64,000 nucleotides of DNA, taken from positions 1-64,000 of the forward strand of contig NZ_JAUYAW010000007.1 in NCBI RefSeq assembly GCF_030693405.1, read 5' to 3'. The stretch comes from Phenylobacterium sp. (lineage in GTDB: Bacteria > Pseudomonadota > Alphaproteobacteria > Caulobacterales > Caulobacteraceae). This document shows, one piece after another, positions 27,179 to 38,756 of this stretch (position 1 is its first letter; each line of letters starts with the position of its first letter). Below the pieces are notes generated by a model, which was not told the DNA's origin, ran no database searches, and saw nothing but the letters and a program-made list of their open reading frames with translations. A program made the translations under genes and the position numbers.

Positions 27179-29175
27179 ATGCCCCAACTGCTTCTTGAGC
27201 TCTTTTCCGAAGAGATTCCTGCGCGCATGCAGGTTCAGGCCGCCCGTGACCTGGAGCGCATGGCCCGTGAGCGCCTGGCCGAGCAGGGCTTCCTGCCCGA
27301 GGCCATGACCGCCTTCGCCGGCCCCCGTCGCCTGACCCTGGTGATCGAGGGCCTGCCCGAGGCCCAGGCCGACCGGACCGAAGAGCGCAAAGGCCCCCGG
27401 GTCGGCTCGCCGGAAAAGGCCATGGAAGGCTTTCTGCGCTCCACCGGCCTGACGATGGACCAACTGGTCGATCAGGACGGGGTCTGGTTTGCGAAGATTG
27501 AACGCAAGGGCCGGCCGACGCCGGAGATCATCGCCGAGATGGTCGAGGCCATTGTGCGGAACTTCCCCTGGCCCAAGTCGATGACCTGGGGGCGGGGGAC
27601 CCTGCGCTGGGTCCGGCCGCTGAAGCGGATCGTCTGCCTGTTCGACGGGACGGTCGTGCCGGTCTCCATCGATGGGATCGTGAGCGGCGACGTCACCGAG
27701 GGCCATCGCTTCATGGGCAAGGCCCAGCCCTTCCGCGTGAAGGACTTCGACACCTATCGCGACGGCTTGGCCGCCCATTTCGTTGTGCTGGACGTGGAAG
27801 AGCGCAAGGCGCGCATCCTCGACGCCGCCCGCACCCTCTGCTTCGCCCGCAATCTGGAGCTGGTGGAGGACGAGGGCCTGCTGAACGAGGTCGCGGGCCT
27901 CGCCGAATGGCCGACGCCGGTCCTCGGCGACATGGACCCCGACTTCCTGGACCTGCCGCCCGAGGTGATCCGCACCTCCATGCGCACGCACCAGAAGTAT
28001 TTCGCCGTGCGTGACCCGGCGACCGGGGGGCTCGCGCCCCACTTCATCACGGTGGCCAATATACAGGCGGCGGACGGCGGGGCGGCCATCGCCGCGGGCA
28101 ACGCCAAGGTGCTGTCGGCCCGCCTGTCGGACGCCCGCTTCTTCTGGGACGAGGACCGCAAGCTGCGGCTGGAAGACCGGCTGGATAAGCTGAAGGGCGT
28201 TACCTTCCACGCCAAGTTGGGCGCCATGTCCGACCGTGTGGCCCGCATCACCGACCTCGCCCGCAGCCTGGCCCCCCGGGTCGGCGCCGATCCAGACGCC
28301 GCGGCCCAGGCCGCCCGCCTGGCCAAGGCGGACCTGGTCACCGGCATGGTCGGGGAGTTTCCTGAGCTGCAGGGCCTGATGGGTGGCTACTACGCCCAGG
28401 CCGAGGGTCTGCCGGCCGAGGTGGCCGCCGCCATTCGCGATCACTACAAGCCGCAGGGACCAAGCGACGCCCTGCCGGCCGGCCCCGTGGGCGCGGCGCT
28501 CGCCCTGGCCGACAAGCTCGACAGCCTGACCGGCTTCTTCGGCATCGATGAAAAGCCCACGGGCTCGCGCGACCCCTACGCCCTGCGCCGCTCGGCGCTC
28601 GGCGTGATCCGCATCGTGCTTGAGGGCGGCATCCGACTGCCCCTGCGCGAGCTGGCCGGCGACGATCTGGTGGCCTTCTTCGCGGACCGCCTGAAGGTCC
28701 TGCTGCGCGACCAGGGCAGGCGGCATGATCTGGTGGACGCCGTCTTCGCCCTCGGCGACGACGACCTCGTGCGGATCGTGGCCAGGGTCGAGGCCCTCGA
28801 CGGCTTCCTGACCACCGAGGACGGGGTCAACCTGCTGGCCGGCTATAAGCGGGCGACCAATATCCTCAAGGCCGAGGAAAAGAAGGGCGCCATGCCCTCG
28901 GGGCCTGCGGTCGCCATGGGCGGCGCGCCCGAGGCCGAGCTCGCCCTGGTGGCGGCCCTGGCCGGGGTGGAGCCGCGGGTGGCCCAGGCCCTGGCCGCTG
29001 AAGACTTTGTGGCCGCCATGCAGGCCCTGTCGGGTCTGCGCGGTCCTGTGGACGCCTTTTTCGAGCAAGTGCTGGTGAATGCTGAAGACCCCGCAGAACG
29101 GGACAACCGCCTGCGGCTTCTGAGCCAGGTCCGCGACGCCATGGGGCGCGTGGCGGATTTCAGCCAAGTGACGGG

Positions 29176-29179
<4 letters not shown>
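27179..29179 (+). CDS. glyS: Glycyl-tRNA synthetase beta subunit
   Basis: A 666-residue beta subunit that binds tRNA-Gly together with GlyQ. It starts [18 protein letters not shown], the typical N terminus. It continues with [32 protein letters not shown] (HD-like region) and a C-terminal anticodon-binding domain. Co-transcribed with glyQ; its TGA lies inside the first codons of ppdK (4-base overlap), implying translational coupling to ppdK. Confidence 0.97.
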
Positions 29180-31878
<2,699 letters not shown>

Positions 31879-31888
31879 ACAGACAAAA

Positions 31889-31925
31889 GGGCCCCGCCAG
31901 TCACCCGGCGGGGCCCTTCTTGTTT
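31889..31925. terminator. Bidirectional terminator between ppdK and the FabH-like gene
   Basis: GGGCCCCGCC (31889-31898) pairs perfectly with GGCGGGGCCC (31907-31916) around 8 bases. TTCTTGTTT follows on the plus strand and a short A run precedes it, so it can act on the minus strand too. Confidence 0.88.
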
Positions 31926-31942
31926 GTGGCTGACCTTGCGGC

Positions 31943-33064
31943 TTAGCGCTTGCGGACGAACACCGTGCCGGCCGAATAGCCCGCGCCGAACGAGCAGATC
32001 AGGCCCATCTCGCCTGCGGCGAACCCGTCATTGGCCTTGTGGAAGGCGATGATCGAACCGGCCGACGAGGTGTTGGCGTACTCGTCCAGAATGATGACGT
32101 TCTCCTCCGGCGAAGGATCGCGGCCCAGCACCTTGCGGCCGATCATGTCGTTCATGTTGATATTGGCCTGATGCAGCCACATGCGCTTCAGCGCCGTGGG
32201 GTCCAGGCCCAGGTCGCCGGCGTGATCGACGATCATTTCCGAGACCATGGGCACCACCTCGCGGAACACCTTGCGGCCCTCCTGAACGAAGAGCTTGTCC
32301 TTCGCGCTGGCCCCTTCCGGGGCGGCCCGGTTCAGGAAGCCGAAATTGTTGCGGATATTGTTGGAGAAGACCGTCTTAAGTCGCGTGCCGATGATGTCCC
32401 AGCCCTGGCCCGGCGCGGCGTCTTCAGCGGCTTCGACGATCACGGCGGTGGCCACGTCGCCGAAGATGAAGTGGCTGTCGCGGTCGCAGAAGTTCAGGTG
32501 GCCCGAGGTGATCTCCGGATTGACCATCAGCACCGCCTTGGCCGAACCGGTGGCGATATAATCGGCGGCGGTCTTGATGCCGAAGGTGGCCGAGGAGCAG
32601 GCGACATTCATGTCGAAGGCGAAGCCGTCGATGCCCAGCGCCTGCTGCACTTCGATGGCCATGGCCGGATAGGCCCGCTGCATGTTCGACGCCGCGCAGA
32701 TCACCGCGCCGATCTCGCTCACCGGCTTGCCCCAAGCCTCGATGGCCTGGCGGGCCGCGGCCACGGCGATCTCGGCCAGGACTGAGATTTCTTCGTTGGG
32801 CCGCTCGGGGATCACTGGACGCATGACGTCGGGATCGATCAGGCCGGACTTATCGATCACGTAGCGCGACTTGATGCCCGACGCCTTCTCGATGAAGGGC
32901 TCCGAAGAGGGGGTCAGGGCCTCGACCTCGCCCGCGGCGATGGCCTCGGCGTTGCGGGCGTTGAAGCGCTCCACGTAGGCGTTGAACGTGGCCACCAGCT
33001 CCGCATTGGTAAGCGTATGAGGCGGGGTGTAGAGGCCGGTGGCGGCGATGACGGCGTGACGCAA
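31943..33064 (-). CDS. Beta-ketoacyl-ACP synthase III (FabH-like)
   Basis: A 373-residue thiolase-fold condensing enzyme. The Cys-His-Asn triad is visible: Cys in MNVACSSATFGI, His in MWLHQANINMND and Asn in DEYANTSSAGS. It is about 50 residues longer than E. coli FabH. Extra sequence near the N terminus (about 25-75, TFNAYVERFNARNAEAIAAG) belongs to the longer FabH-like subgroup of proteobacteria. It may start fatty-acid synthesis or condense a special acyl group; the substrate is not evident. Transcribed alone, facing ppdK. Confidence 0.9.
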   Translation of the reverse strand: MRHAVIAATGLYTPPHTLTNAELVATFNAYVERFNARNAEAIAAGEVEALTPSSEPFIEKASGIKSRYVIDKSGLIDPDVMRPVIPERPNEEISVLAEIAVAAARQAIEAWGKPVSEIGAVICAASNMQRAYPAMAIEVQQALGIDGFAFDMNVACSSATFGIKTAADYIATGSAKAVLMVNPEITSGHLNFCDRDSHFIFGDVATAVIVEAAEDAAPGQGWDIIGTRLKTVFSNNIRNNFGFLNRAAPEGASAKDKLFVQEGRKVFREVVPMVSEMIVDHAGDLGLDPTALKRMWLHQANINMNDMIGRKVLGRDPSPEENVIILDEYANTSSAGSIIAFHKANDGFAAGEMGLICSFGAGYSAGTVFVRKR

Positions 33065-33270
33065 GTTCGCTTCTCCGATGGCAGCCTCTTCCGGGCTTGC
33101 GGCCCTTAGATAGCACAGCGCCGGAAAATTGCAGGGGAGGGGAGTCGTGGCGGAATTGTCACAGGTTGTGGCCGCCCTGCAATTGTCTGCCCGCGGACAA
33201 GAAGCCGCCCTGATTGGCGGCGATTGAGGCCCGGTTCGAGGACACAGATCCTCAAGTCGGAGTACCTATT

Positions 33271-33819
33271 ATGAAGTCTCTCATCACCGCCGCCGCCGCT
33301 GTCGCCGTGCTGGCCGCTGTCCCCGCCGCCGTTCAGGCCCAGTCCATGTCGGCGCCGGAAATCTACGGCTCGGTGGGTTACGCCCATGCCGACGCCGGCG
33401 ACTTCGACCTGGGCGCCATCCAGGGCCGCCTGGGCGCCAAGCTCACCCCCTATTTCGGCGTTGAAGGCGAGCTCGCCTTTGGCGTGAAGGACGACACCTA
33501 TCGTCCGCCGGTCAGCATCGGGGGTTCGCCGATCAAGGTGGAGCTCAACCACAGCGCGGCCATCTACGGTGTCGGCTTCCTGCCCATCAACCCCAATGCC
33601 GACCTGTTCGCGCGGGTGGGTTATGGCACCACCGAAGTCGAAGCCTCCGCCGCGGGCATCAGCAGCAAGGCCGATGGCGAAAGCTGGAACTATGGCGTCG
33701 GCGGCCGCTACTTCATCGACGCCAACAACGGCTTCCGGGCGGACTACACCCGCCAGGAGTTCCAGGACGACGGCGGTTCGGCTGACGTCTGGGCCGTGGG
33801 TTACGTCCGGAAGTTCTAA
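33271..33819 (+). CDS. Outer membrane beta-barrel protein (OmpA/OmpW-like small porin family)
   Basis: A 182-residue protein started at the ATG 33271 (MKSLITAAAAVAVLAAV), which opens a signal peptide ending VQAQS. The rest has alternating hydrophobic strands and Gly turns typical of an eight-stranded barrel (PEIYGSVGYAHAD, GRLGAKLTPYFGVEGELAFG, WNYGVGGRYFIDANNG), and it ends in the C-terminal Phe (VRKF) expected for outer membrane insertion. Its function beyond a structural or adhesin-like barrel is unknown. A terminator follows. Confidence 0.88.
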   Translation: MKSLITAAAAVAVLAAVPAAVQAQSMSAPEIYGSVGYAHADAGDFDLGAIQGRLGAKLTPYFGVEGELAFGVKDDTYRPPVSIGGSPIKVELNHSAAIYGVGFLPINPNADLFARVGYGTTEVEASAAGISSKADGESWNYGVGGRYFIDANNGFRADYTRQEFQDDGGSADVWAVGYVRKF

Positions 33820-33851
33820 GCTTCCGCGATCCATCTGATGGATCTGGTGCG

Positions 33852-33882
33852 ACGGCGCGTCCCGCGAGGGGCGCGCCGTTTT
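33852..33882 (+). terminator. Terminator after the beta-barrel gene
   Basis: ACGGCGCG (33852-33859) pairs with CGCGCCGT (33872-33879), with three more C-G pairs possible in the loop, followed by TTTT. Confidence 0.75.
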
Positions 33883-33936
33883 GCTTGACCAGGCCGCCTC
33901 GCCGGGGGACCGTGCCCTCAAGGGGAGGAAAGCGCT

Positions 33937-34326
33937 GTGGACAAGGCGTTCCTGATACAATTCACGGGCTCAATGGCCGCGGTCGCCGTGCTTGTGGGTC
34001 TGGCGGCGTGGGCGCGGATTGGCCGTCCGTCGCCGGGTCTCGACGAGGTCCGCGCCCGCGACCTGCTGGCTGAGGATTTTCCGGACCGGCAGGTCGACCA
34101 GTTGTGGATCGCTCGGGAGGGCCGCGGCGCCCTGGCCCGTTCAGGCGCCTGCGCCCTGGTGCTGATCCAGGTCGGTGACGGCTATGCAGCCCGTCGGCTC
34201 TCCTGGTGCCAGGCCTCTTCGGCCATGTTCCGCAACGGCCTGCTCGATATCCACCTGGACGAGGTGGCGGCGCCCCGGGCCGTCCTCGCCTTCGACAACT
34301 GGCCGCCCAAGGACCTGGCCGCCTGA
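33937..34326 (+). CDS. Hypothetical membrane-anchored protein upstream of a sterol desaturase
   Basis: A 129-residue protein that starts with GTG at 33937 behind a strong GGGGAGGAA site. One transmembrane helix (about 8-26, FTGSMAAVAVLVGLAAWA) is followed by a soluble domain of about 100 residues with no motif I recognise. Its last base is the first base of the next gene's ATG, so the two are translationally coupled and probably act together. Confidence 0.75.
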   Translation: MDKAFLIQFTGSMAAVAVLVGLAAWARIGRPSPGLDEVRARDLLAEDFPDRQVDQLWIAREGRGALARSGACALVLIQVGDGYAARRLSWCQASSAMFRNGLLDIHLDEVAAPRAVLAFDNWPPKDLAA

Positions 34327-35288
34327 TGGACGACATCGATCCGGTCGGCCTGGCCGTTCCCTTCTTCATCCTGGCCATCGTGCTGGAGTTGCTGCTCGGT
34401 CGCCTGGGCTGGGCGCGAGCCCGCTACGAGCCCAAGGACACCTTCACCTCGCTGGCCATGGGCCTGGGCAGCTCGGTGGCGGGTCTCGCCACGGCCGGGG
34501 TTATTTTCGCCGCCAGTCTCTGGGTCTATCAGCACCGGCTGTTCGACATCCCCATGATCGCCGTCTGGGCCTGGGTGCTGATCTTCCTGCTGGAGGACAA
34601 GACCTACTACTGGTTCCATCGCCTCTCGCACGAGCGACGGTTCTGGTGGGCCAGCCACGTCAATCACCACACCTCGCAGCACTACAACCTCTCCACCGCC
34701 TTGCGGCAGACCTGGACAGGCGGGGTGGCCGGCACGTGGCTTCTGTGGCTGCCCCTGTCCCTGATCGGGTTCCCACCGGCCATGGTGGCGATCCAGAAGG
34801 GGATCAGCCTCGTCTATCAGTTCTGGATCCACACCGAGGCGATCGGCCGTATGCCGCGGTGGTTCGAGGCGGTGTTCAACACCCCGTCCCATCACCGGGT
34901 CCACCACGCGCGCAATCCCCGCTATCTGGACCGCAATTATGCGGGGATCCTGATTATCTGGGACCGCATGTTCGGCACCTTCCAGAGCGAGTTGGAGACC
35001 GAGGCCTGCCGCTATGGGGTGGTCAAGAACCTGGCGACCTTCAATCCCATCCGCGTCGCCTTCCATGAGTGGGCGGCCATCGGGCGGGACCTGTTGCGGG
35101 CGAAGTCCCTGCGGGAGGCGGCCCTCTACGTGTTTGGCGCCCCGGGCTGGAGCCCGGACGGCTCGCGGGAAACCTCGCAGCAGATCCGCGCCCGCTGGGC
35201 CGCGGGGCAGGGGCCAGCGCAGGTCAGTCCCGCAGCAGCGGAAGCGACAGCCCCGACACCGGACGCGCGTTCAGGCTCTCCCGCCTGA
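34326..35288 (+). CDS. Sterol desaturase / fatty acid hydroxylase family membrane protein
   Basis: A 320-residue integral membrane di-iron enzyme. The ATG at 34326 overlaps the preceding TGA by one base. Several N-terminal transmembrane segments precede the histidine clusters: HRLSHE, HVNHHTSQH and HRVHHARN, which hold two irons as in other members of the family. The final tract WDRMFGTFQSE is also a family hallmark. Members hydroxylate or desaturate lipids (fatty acids, hopanoids, carotenoids); the substrate is not clear here. The last 65 bases overlap the end of the convergent NadQ-like gene, so the C-terminal tail is unlikely to be conserved. Confidence 0.9.
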   Translation: MDDIDPVGLAVPFFILAIVLELLLGRLGWARARYEPKDTFTSLAMGLGSSVAGLATAGVIFAASLWVYQHRLFDIPMIAVWAWVLIFLLEDKTYYWFHRLSHERRFWWASHVNHHTSQHYNLSTALRQTWTGGVAGTWLLWLPLSLIGFPPAMVAIQKGISLVYQFWIHTEAIGRMPRWFEAVFNTPSHHRVHHARNPRYLDRNYAGILIIWDRMFGTFQSELETEACRYGVVKNLATFNPIRVAFHEWAAIGRDLLRAKSLREAALYVFGAPGWSPDGSRETSQQIRARWAAGQGPAQVSPAAAEATAPTPDARSGSPA

Positions 35289-36243
35289 AGCGGAAGAGCT
35301 CGGCCGGCCGCCCGCCCGTATCGGCGTCGATTCGACCAAGGCCCTCAACCAGGCCGCCCCGCTCCAGGGCGCGGCGGAAGTTCTGCTTGTGCAGGGGCGC
35401 GCCGGCTATGGCCTCCACCGCCCGCTGCAGGGCCAGCAGGGTGAAGGCCTCGGGCATCAGCTCGAACACCACCGGCCGATACTTGATCTTCCCCCGCAAC
35501 CGGCTGAGCGCGGTGGCCAGGATGCGGCGGTGGTCGGAGATCATCGGCGCCCCCAGGGCTGCCTTGAGCGCGTCTGAGCGCTCCCCCGAGGCCTCGCCCC
35601 GGTCACGGGCCGCCTCGGGCGCAAGACCGGCCCCATAGAGCAGCTCATAGCGCTCCAGGACACGCTCCTCGTTCCAGGGCGCGCCGTCCAGGGCGAAGGC
35701 TAGCCGGGCCCGGGCCATGCGCAGGTCCCGCTGGGCCGGCGGCGCCCGGTCGGCCCAGCGACGCAGGGCGTCCTCGATCAGGACGGCGGCGGCGGGCCGC
35801 CCCTGCCGCCAGTCCTCCCACGGGAAGAACCGCGTCCATGGGGCCCAGGCGGTGTCGGGCGCCTCGGTATCGACGGCTTGTGGTGTGAGGGCTAGATAGC
35901 CCACGGAAATGACCCTGCTGGGTGGCGCGCCTGGGGCGCTTTCGGCGCCCGCGCCCATATCGGCCAGCGGCGCGTCGCGGCCGCGGTCACCGAAGGTATA
36001 GAGCTGCTCCACATAGCCGAGGTCGAACCGGGTCTGGGCCGTCACAAAGGCGCGCAGGGCCAGCTCAAAGGTCCGGTGGCCGTCCGGGTCGAAGGGGCCG
36101 AAGGGCAGGCCCGCGGGTTCGGCGGCGGCCTCCTGGGCGCCTCGGGGCTGGACCGTAAGGACCATGGCCTCGGCGTCGCGCACGGCCACGACCACCGCCG
36201 ACAGGCCGATGACGACCGGCGTTGGGGTCGGGCCCTTGGCCAT
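35224..36243 (-). CDS. NadQ-like NAD-biosynthesis regulator (degenerate Nudix domain plus C-terminal winged helix)
   Basis: A 339-residue protein. The N-terminal half (about 10-150) has a Nudix-type fold (VVIGLSAVVVAVRDAEAMVL, then LPFGPFDPDG where the Nudix box begins), but the catalytic REUXEE signature is absent. The C-terminal part (about 255-330) contains KFRGKIKYRP-type and EALERGGLVEGLGR-like segments expected for a winged helix. This layout fits the alphaproteobacterial NAD repressor NadQ (COG4111 as I recall) or an NrtR relative. It is the last gene of a three-gene minus-strand operon; its ATG overlaps the phosphatase stop by one base. Confidence 0.75.
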   Translation of the reverse strand: MAKGPTPTPVVIGLSAVVVAVRDAEAMVLTVQPRGAQEAAAEPAGLPFGPFDPDGHRTFELALRAFVTAQTRFDLGYVEQLYTFGDRGRDAPLADMGAGAESAPGAPPSRVISVGYLALTPQAVDTEAPDTAWAPWTRFFPWEDWRQGRPAAAVLIEDALRRWADRAPPAQRDLRMARARLAFALDGAPWNEERVLERYELLYGAGLAPEAARDRGEASGERSDALKAALGAPMISDHRRILATALSRLRGKIKYRPVVFELMPEAFTLLALQRAVEAIAGAPLHKQNFRRALERGGLVEGLGRIDADTGGRPAELFRFRRESLNARPVSGLSLPLLRD

Positions 36244-36755
36244 CAGTGGCGGGCGGCGAAGTCGAAGGGCGCGCCGAGGCTCACATAGCTGTTGCCCCCG
36301 ATCGCGGTGATGGCGTCGACCATGCGTCCGCCGCGGCCCAGCATGTCGTCGGCCAGGGCGACGATCCGCCGATTGGGATAGGCGTGCGGGGCGAGGCTGC
36401 GCAGGGTCCAGGCGATCTGCGCCTCGTCAGCCTCCGGGCTGCGGGCGCAGGCCAGGGTGAAGGCGCTGGCGGTGGAGCGGCTGACGCCGGCCCAGCAGTG
36501 CACCACCATCGGCGCGGATTCGTCCCAGGAGTGGGCGAAATCCAGCAGGCGGGTGACCAGATCCTCCTGCGGGGCCGTCATGCCCTCCATGGGCTGGGCG
36601 ATGTCATTGACCCCCAGTTGCAGGTGCCGCTCCGGAGAAATGCCGGCCGGTGTGGGGATCAGGGTCGTGGGGTCCAGAAGGGTGACCACGTGGGAAGGGC
36701 GCCGGGCCGATATCACCCCAGGCAGATCGGCCAGGCCGCAGACGATCATCGTCAT
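36243..36755 (-). CDS. Dual-specificity / tyrosine phosphatase family protein
   Basis: A 170-residue protein with the P-loop signature MVVHCWAGVSRSTASA (HCX5R, about residues 82-97). The catalytic Cys and Arg are present, and a plausible general-acid Asp lies upstream in HSWDESAP. It should hydrolyse phospho-Tyr or phospho-Ser/Thr, or possibly phosphoinositide-like substrates; the natural substrate is unknown. It lies between the HD hydrolase (6 bases upstream) and the NadQ-like regulator (1-base overlap), so the three genes form one operon. Confidence 0.88.
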   Translation of the reverse strand: MTMIVCGLADLPGVISARRPSHVVTLLDPTTLIPTPAGISPERHLQLGVNDIAQPMEGMTAPQEDLVTRLLDFAHSWDESAPMVVHCWAGVSRSTASAFTLACARSPEADEAQIAWTLRSLAPHAYPNRRIVALADDMLGRGGRMVDAITAIGGNSYVSLGAPFDFAARH

Positions 36756-36761
36756 GTCTGG

Positions 36762-37409
36762 CTACTCCGTGTCGAAGGCCGCGTCGGCCGGGGCGAATCC
36801 CGCGGCCTCTGAAAGCACATGATAGCGCTGAACATAGCGCGCCTGCGCGACAGACGCTGTCTGCGGTTCGATGCGCAGATCGTAGCCCTTCGGCGGCGCG
36901 CCGAAGAATTCCAGGGCCTCGTGGGCCTCGAAGCCCGCCAGCTGGGTCGCCTCGAAATAGGCGCAGGCGTGGTCGGCCCGCTTGATCAGCGTCTTGACCC
37001 AGGCCGGGGACTTGGCCGGCAGGCCGAAGCGAACATGGATGGCGGTTTCCAGACGCTCCTCAAAGACCTTGTAGTCGAGGCCCAGGGCGGACTTGAACGG
37101 CGAGATCATGTCGCCGATCACATATTCGGCCGCATCATGCAGCAGGGCCGCCAGGCGCCAGCGCGGTTCGATGTCGGGCTGCAGATGCGCGACGATCTCC
37201 TCGACGATGATGGAGTGTTGCGCGACGGAAAAGGCGTGCTCGCCCACCGTCTGGCCGTTCCAGCGGGCGACCCGCGCCAGACCGTGGGCGATATCCTCGA
37301 CCTCGATATCCATGGGGGAGGGGTCGAGCAGGTCGAGGCGGCGCCCCGACAGCATCCGCTGCCAGGCCCGCGGTTCCAGGGGCTTTCGACGCAGCCCTTT
37401 CCTCATCAA
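36762..37409 (-). CDS. HD-domain hydrolase (YfbR-like 5'-nucleotidase family)
   Basis: A 215-residue metal-dependent phosphohydrolase. The HD motif is ALLHDAAEYVIGD (about 92-104), with an upstream metal His in VGEHAFSVAQHSII and a downstream RADHACAYFEA. E. coli YfbR removes phosphate from 5'-dNMPs and also accepts nicotinamide-type nucleotides weakly in some relatives. Coupling to a NadQ-like regulator hints at a nucleotide or NAD-related role, which is inference. First gene of the minus-strand operon. Confidence 0.85.
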   Translation of the reverse strand: MMRKGLRRKPLEPRAWQRMLSGRRLDLLDPSPMDIEVEDIAHGLARVARWNGQTVGEHAFSVAQHSIIVEEIVAHLQPDIEPRWRLAALLHDAAEYVIGDMISPFKSALGLDYKVFEERLETAIHVRFGLPAKSPAWVKTLIKRADHACAYFEATQLAGFEAHEALEFFGAPPKGYDLRIEPQTASVAQARYVQRYHVLSEAAGFAPADAAFDTE

Positions 37410-37524
37410 GGCGTTCCTTCCACAGTGCTACGGTCAAGGCGTCGGACCGCCGCGAGATTGGCAAAGATCAATGCACGGTTCGAACGCAGGACGCATCATC
37501 GGCGCTAGAGGAAAAGGGACGCAA

Positions 37525-38337
37525 ATGAGCTGGGCGAAAATCATGGCGCCGCTGTCAGGCGGCGAGGGAGACCAGGTCGTGCTCGAGGCCGGCGCCCACG
37601 TGGCCGCAGCCTTCGGCGCGGAACTGGCGGGCGTCTACACGCCGGCGGATGTGGCCGATGTCATGCCGTGGATGGGCGAGGGCTTCATGGGCGGGGTTCA
37701 GGCCACCGCACTGGAATCCCTGAAAGAAGCCGCCGCCGTTGGTGAGAAGAAGGCCCGCGCCTCTGTCGCGGCCCTGGCCTATGAGGCTAAGAGCTTTCTC
37801 GCCTTGCAAACACCGGTCTGGGCGAACCTGTCGGCTGAGAGCCGCCTGTCGGACGTGGTGATCTTCTCCGACGAGCCAGGGCGTGGCCGTGGCCCCCTGG
37901 CCGAAGCCTTTCAGGAGGTTCTGGCCGACGAACAACGACCCGTCATCATCGCTCGTCCGGGCTTGAAGATCGGCGGCGTCGTCGCTGTGGCCTGGGATGG
38001 CGGCAAGGAGGCCTCGCGCGCGGCGCGGCAGGCGGTCCCCCTTCTGCAGAAGGCCAGCAAGGTGGTGATCCTCACGGCGCCGCGGGCGACCACTCGCGCG
38101 CTCGATCCGGCGCGCCTGCAAGCCTACTACGCCGCCCGCGGGGTGAGCGCAGAGTTTGAGATGCTGCCGGATTCCGGGGAGGCGGCGCCCATGCTGCTCT
38201 ACGCCGCCCAGAAGGCGGGCGCCGACATTCTGGTGGCCGGCGCCTTTGGCCATCCGCGCCTGCAAGAATTCATCTTCGGCGGCACCACCCGTTCGCTCCT
38301 GGCGGCGGACTCGCCGTCCCTGTTCCTGTCCCACTGA
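37525..38337 (+). CDS. Universal stress protein family, two-domain
   Basis: A 270-residue protein. The ATG at 37525 is chosen since GAGGAAAAGGG precedes it at a proper distance. It has two UspA-like alpha/beta domains. The first is degenerate. The second (about 150-270) ends in GADILVAGAFGHPRLQEFIF and GGTTRSLLAADSPSLFLS, which match the ATP-binding tail of UspA (GX2GX9G-S/T type). Alphaproteobacteria often use such tandem forms in stress or oxygen limitation. A small unknown protein follows after 14 bases. Confidence 0.88.
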   Translation: MSWAKIMAPLSGGEGDQVVLEAGAHVAAAFGAELAGVYTPADVADVMPWMGEGFMGGVQATALESLKEAAAVGEKKARASVAALAYEAKSFLALQTPVWANLSAESRLSDVVIFSDEPGRGRGPLAEAFQEVLADEQRPVIIARPGLKIGGVVAVAWDGGKEASRAARQAVPLLQKASKVVILTAPRATTRALDPARLQAYYAARGVSAEFEMLPDSGEAAPMLLYAAQKAGADILVAGAFGHPRLQEFIFGGTTRSLLAADSPSLFLSH

Positions 38338-38351
38338 GTACGAGGTCGATC

Positions 38352-38723
38352 ATGACCCTTTCACGCATCGTCATGCGTCTCGCCCGCAATCCCGGCACGG
38401 AGTTCGCCGGCGGCGACGATCATCGCGGCTACGCGCTCACTGCGCCGCTGACCGCCGATGGCTTCCTGGATGAAGCCGCCTATGCCGAGAAGAAGGCGCA
38501 ATGTGTCGTTCGCCGCTTTGCGCCCGACGAGCCGCCGGCCGATGGCCGGCTGGCCAGGCGGGGCAAGCACTGGTTCTTCGACTATGACTCCGCCGATACC
38601 GATGACGATGAGCCGGTGCACCGCCTGGGCGAGCATCGCTTTGCGCTGGGCGAGTATGTCACGGTCACCGATGATGACGGCCGGCCGCTGACCTACAAGG
38701 TGATGGAAGTCGTCGCCGCCTGA
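38352..38723 (+). CDS. Conserved small protein of unknown function
   Basis: A 123-residue soluble, acidic protein. No signal peptide, membrane helix or known domain is visible; segments such as HWFFDYDSADTDDDE and FALGEYVTVTDDDGR suggest a beta-rich fold. GAGGTCGATC precedes the ATG. It lies 14 bases after the universal stress protein gene and is probably co-transcribed. I recognise no family. Confidence 0.7.
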   Translation: MTLSRIVMRLARNPGTEFAGGDDHRGYALTAPLTADGFLDEAAYAEKKAQCVVRRFAPDEPPADGRLARRGKHWFFDYDSADTDDDEPVHRLGEHRFALGEYVTVTDDDGRPLTYKVMEVVAA

Positions 38724-38731
38724 GGCCTGCG

Positions 38732-38756
38732 CGGCGGGGTCCCTCAGACCCCGCCG
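38732..38756. terminator. Bidirectional terminator with a stop codon in its loop
   Basis: CGGCGGGGTC (38732-38741) pairs perfectly with GACCCCGCCG (38747-38756). The 5-base loop overlaps the TGA of the minus-strand lipoprotein gene (38744-38746). It separates two converging genes. Confidence 0.75.

Noticed and set aside
26279-29167. Long minus-strand open frame across glyQ and glyS (962 codons)
   Set aside because: It covers two certain genes and is a shadow of GC-biased codons; His/Gly/Leu-rich composition with no domain.
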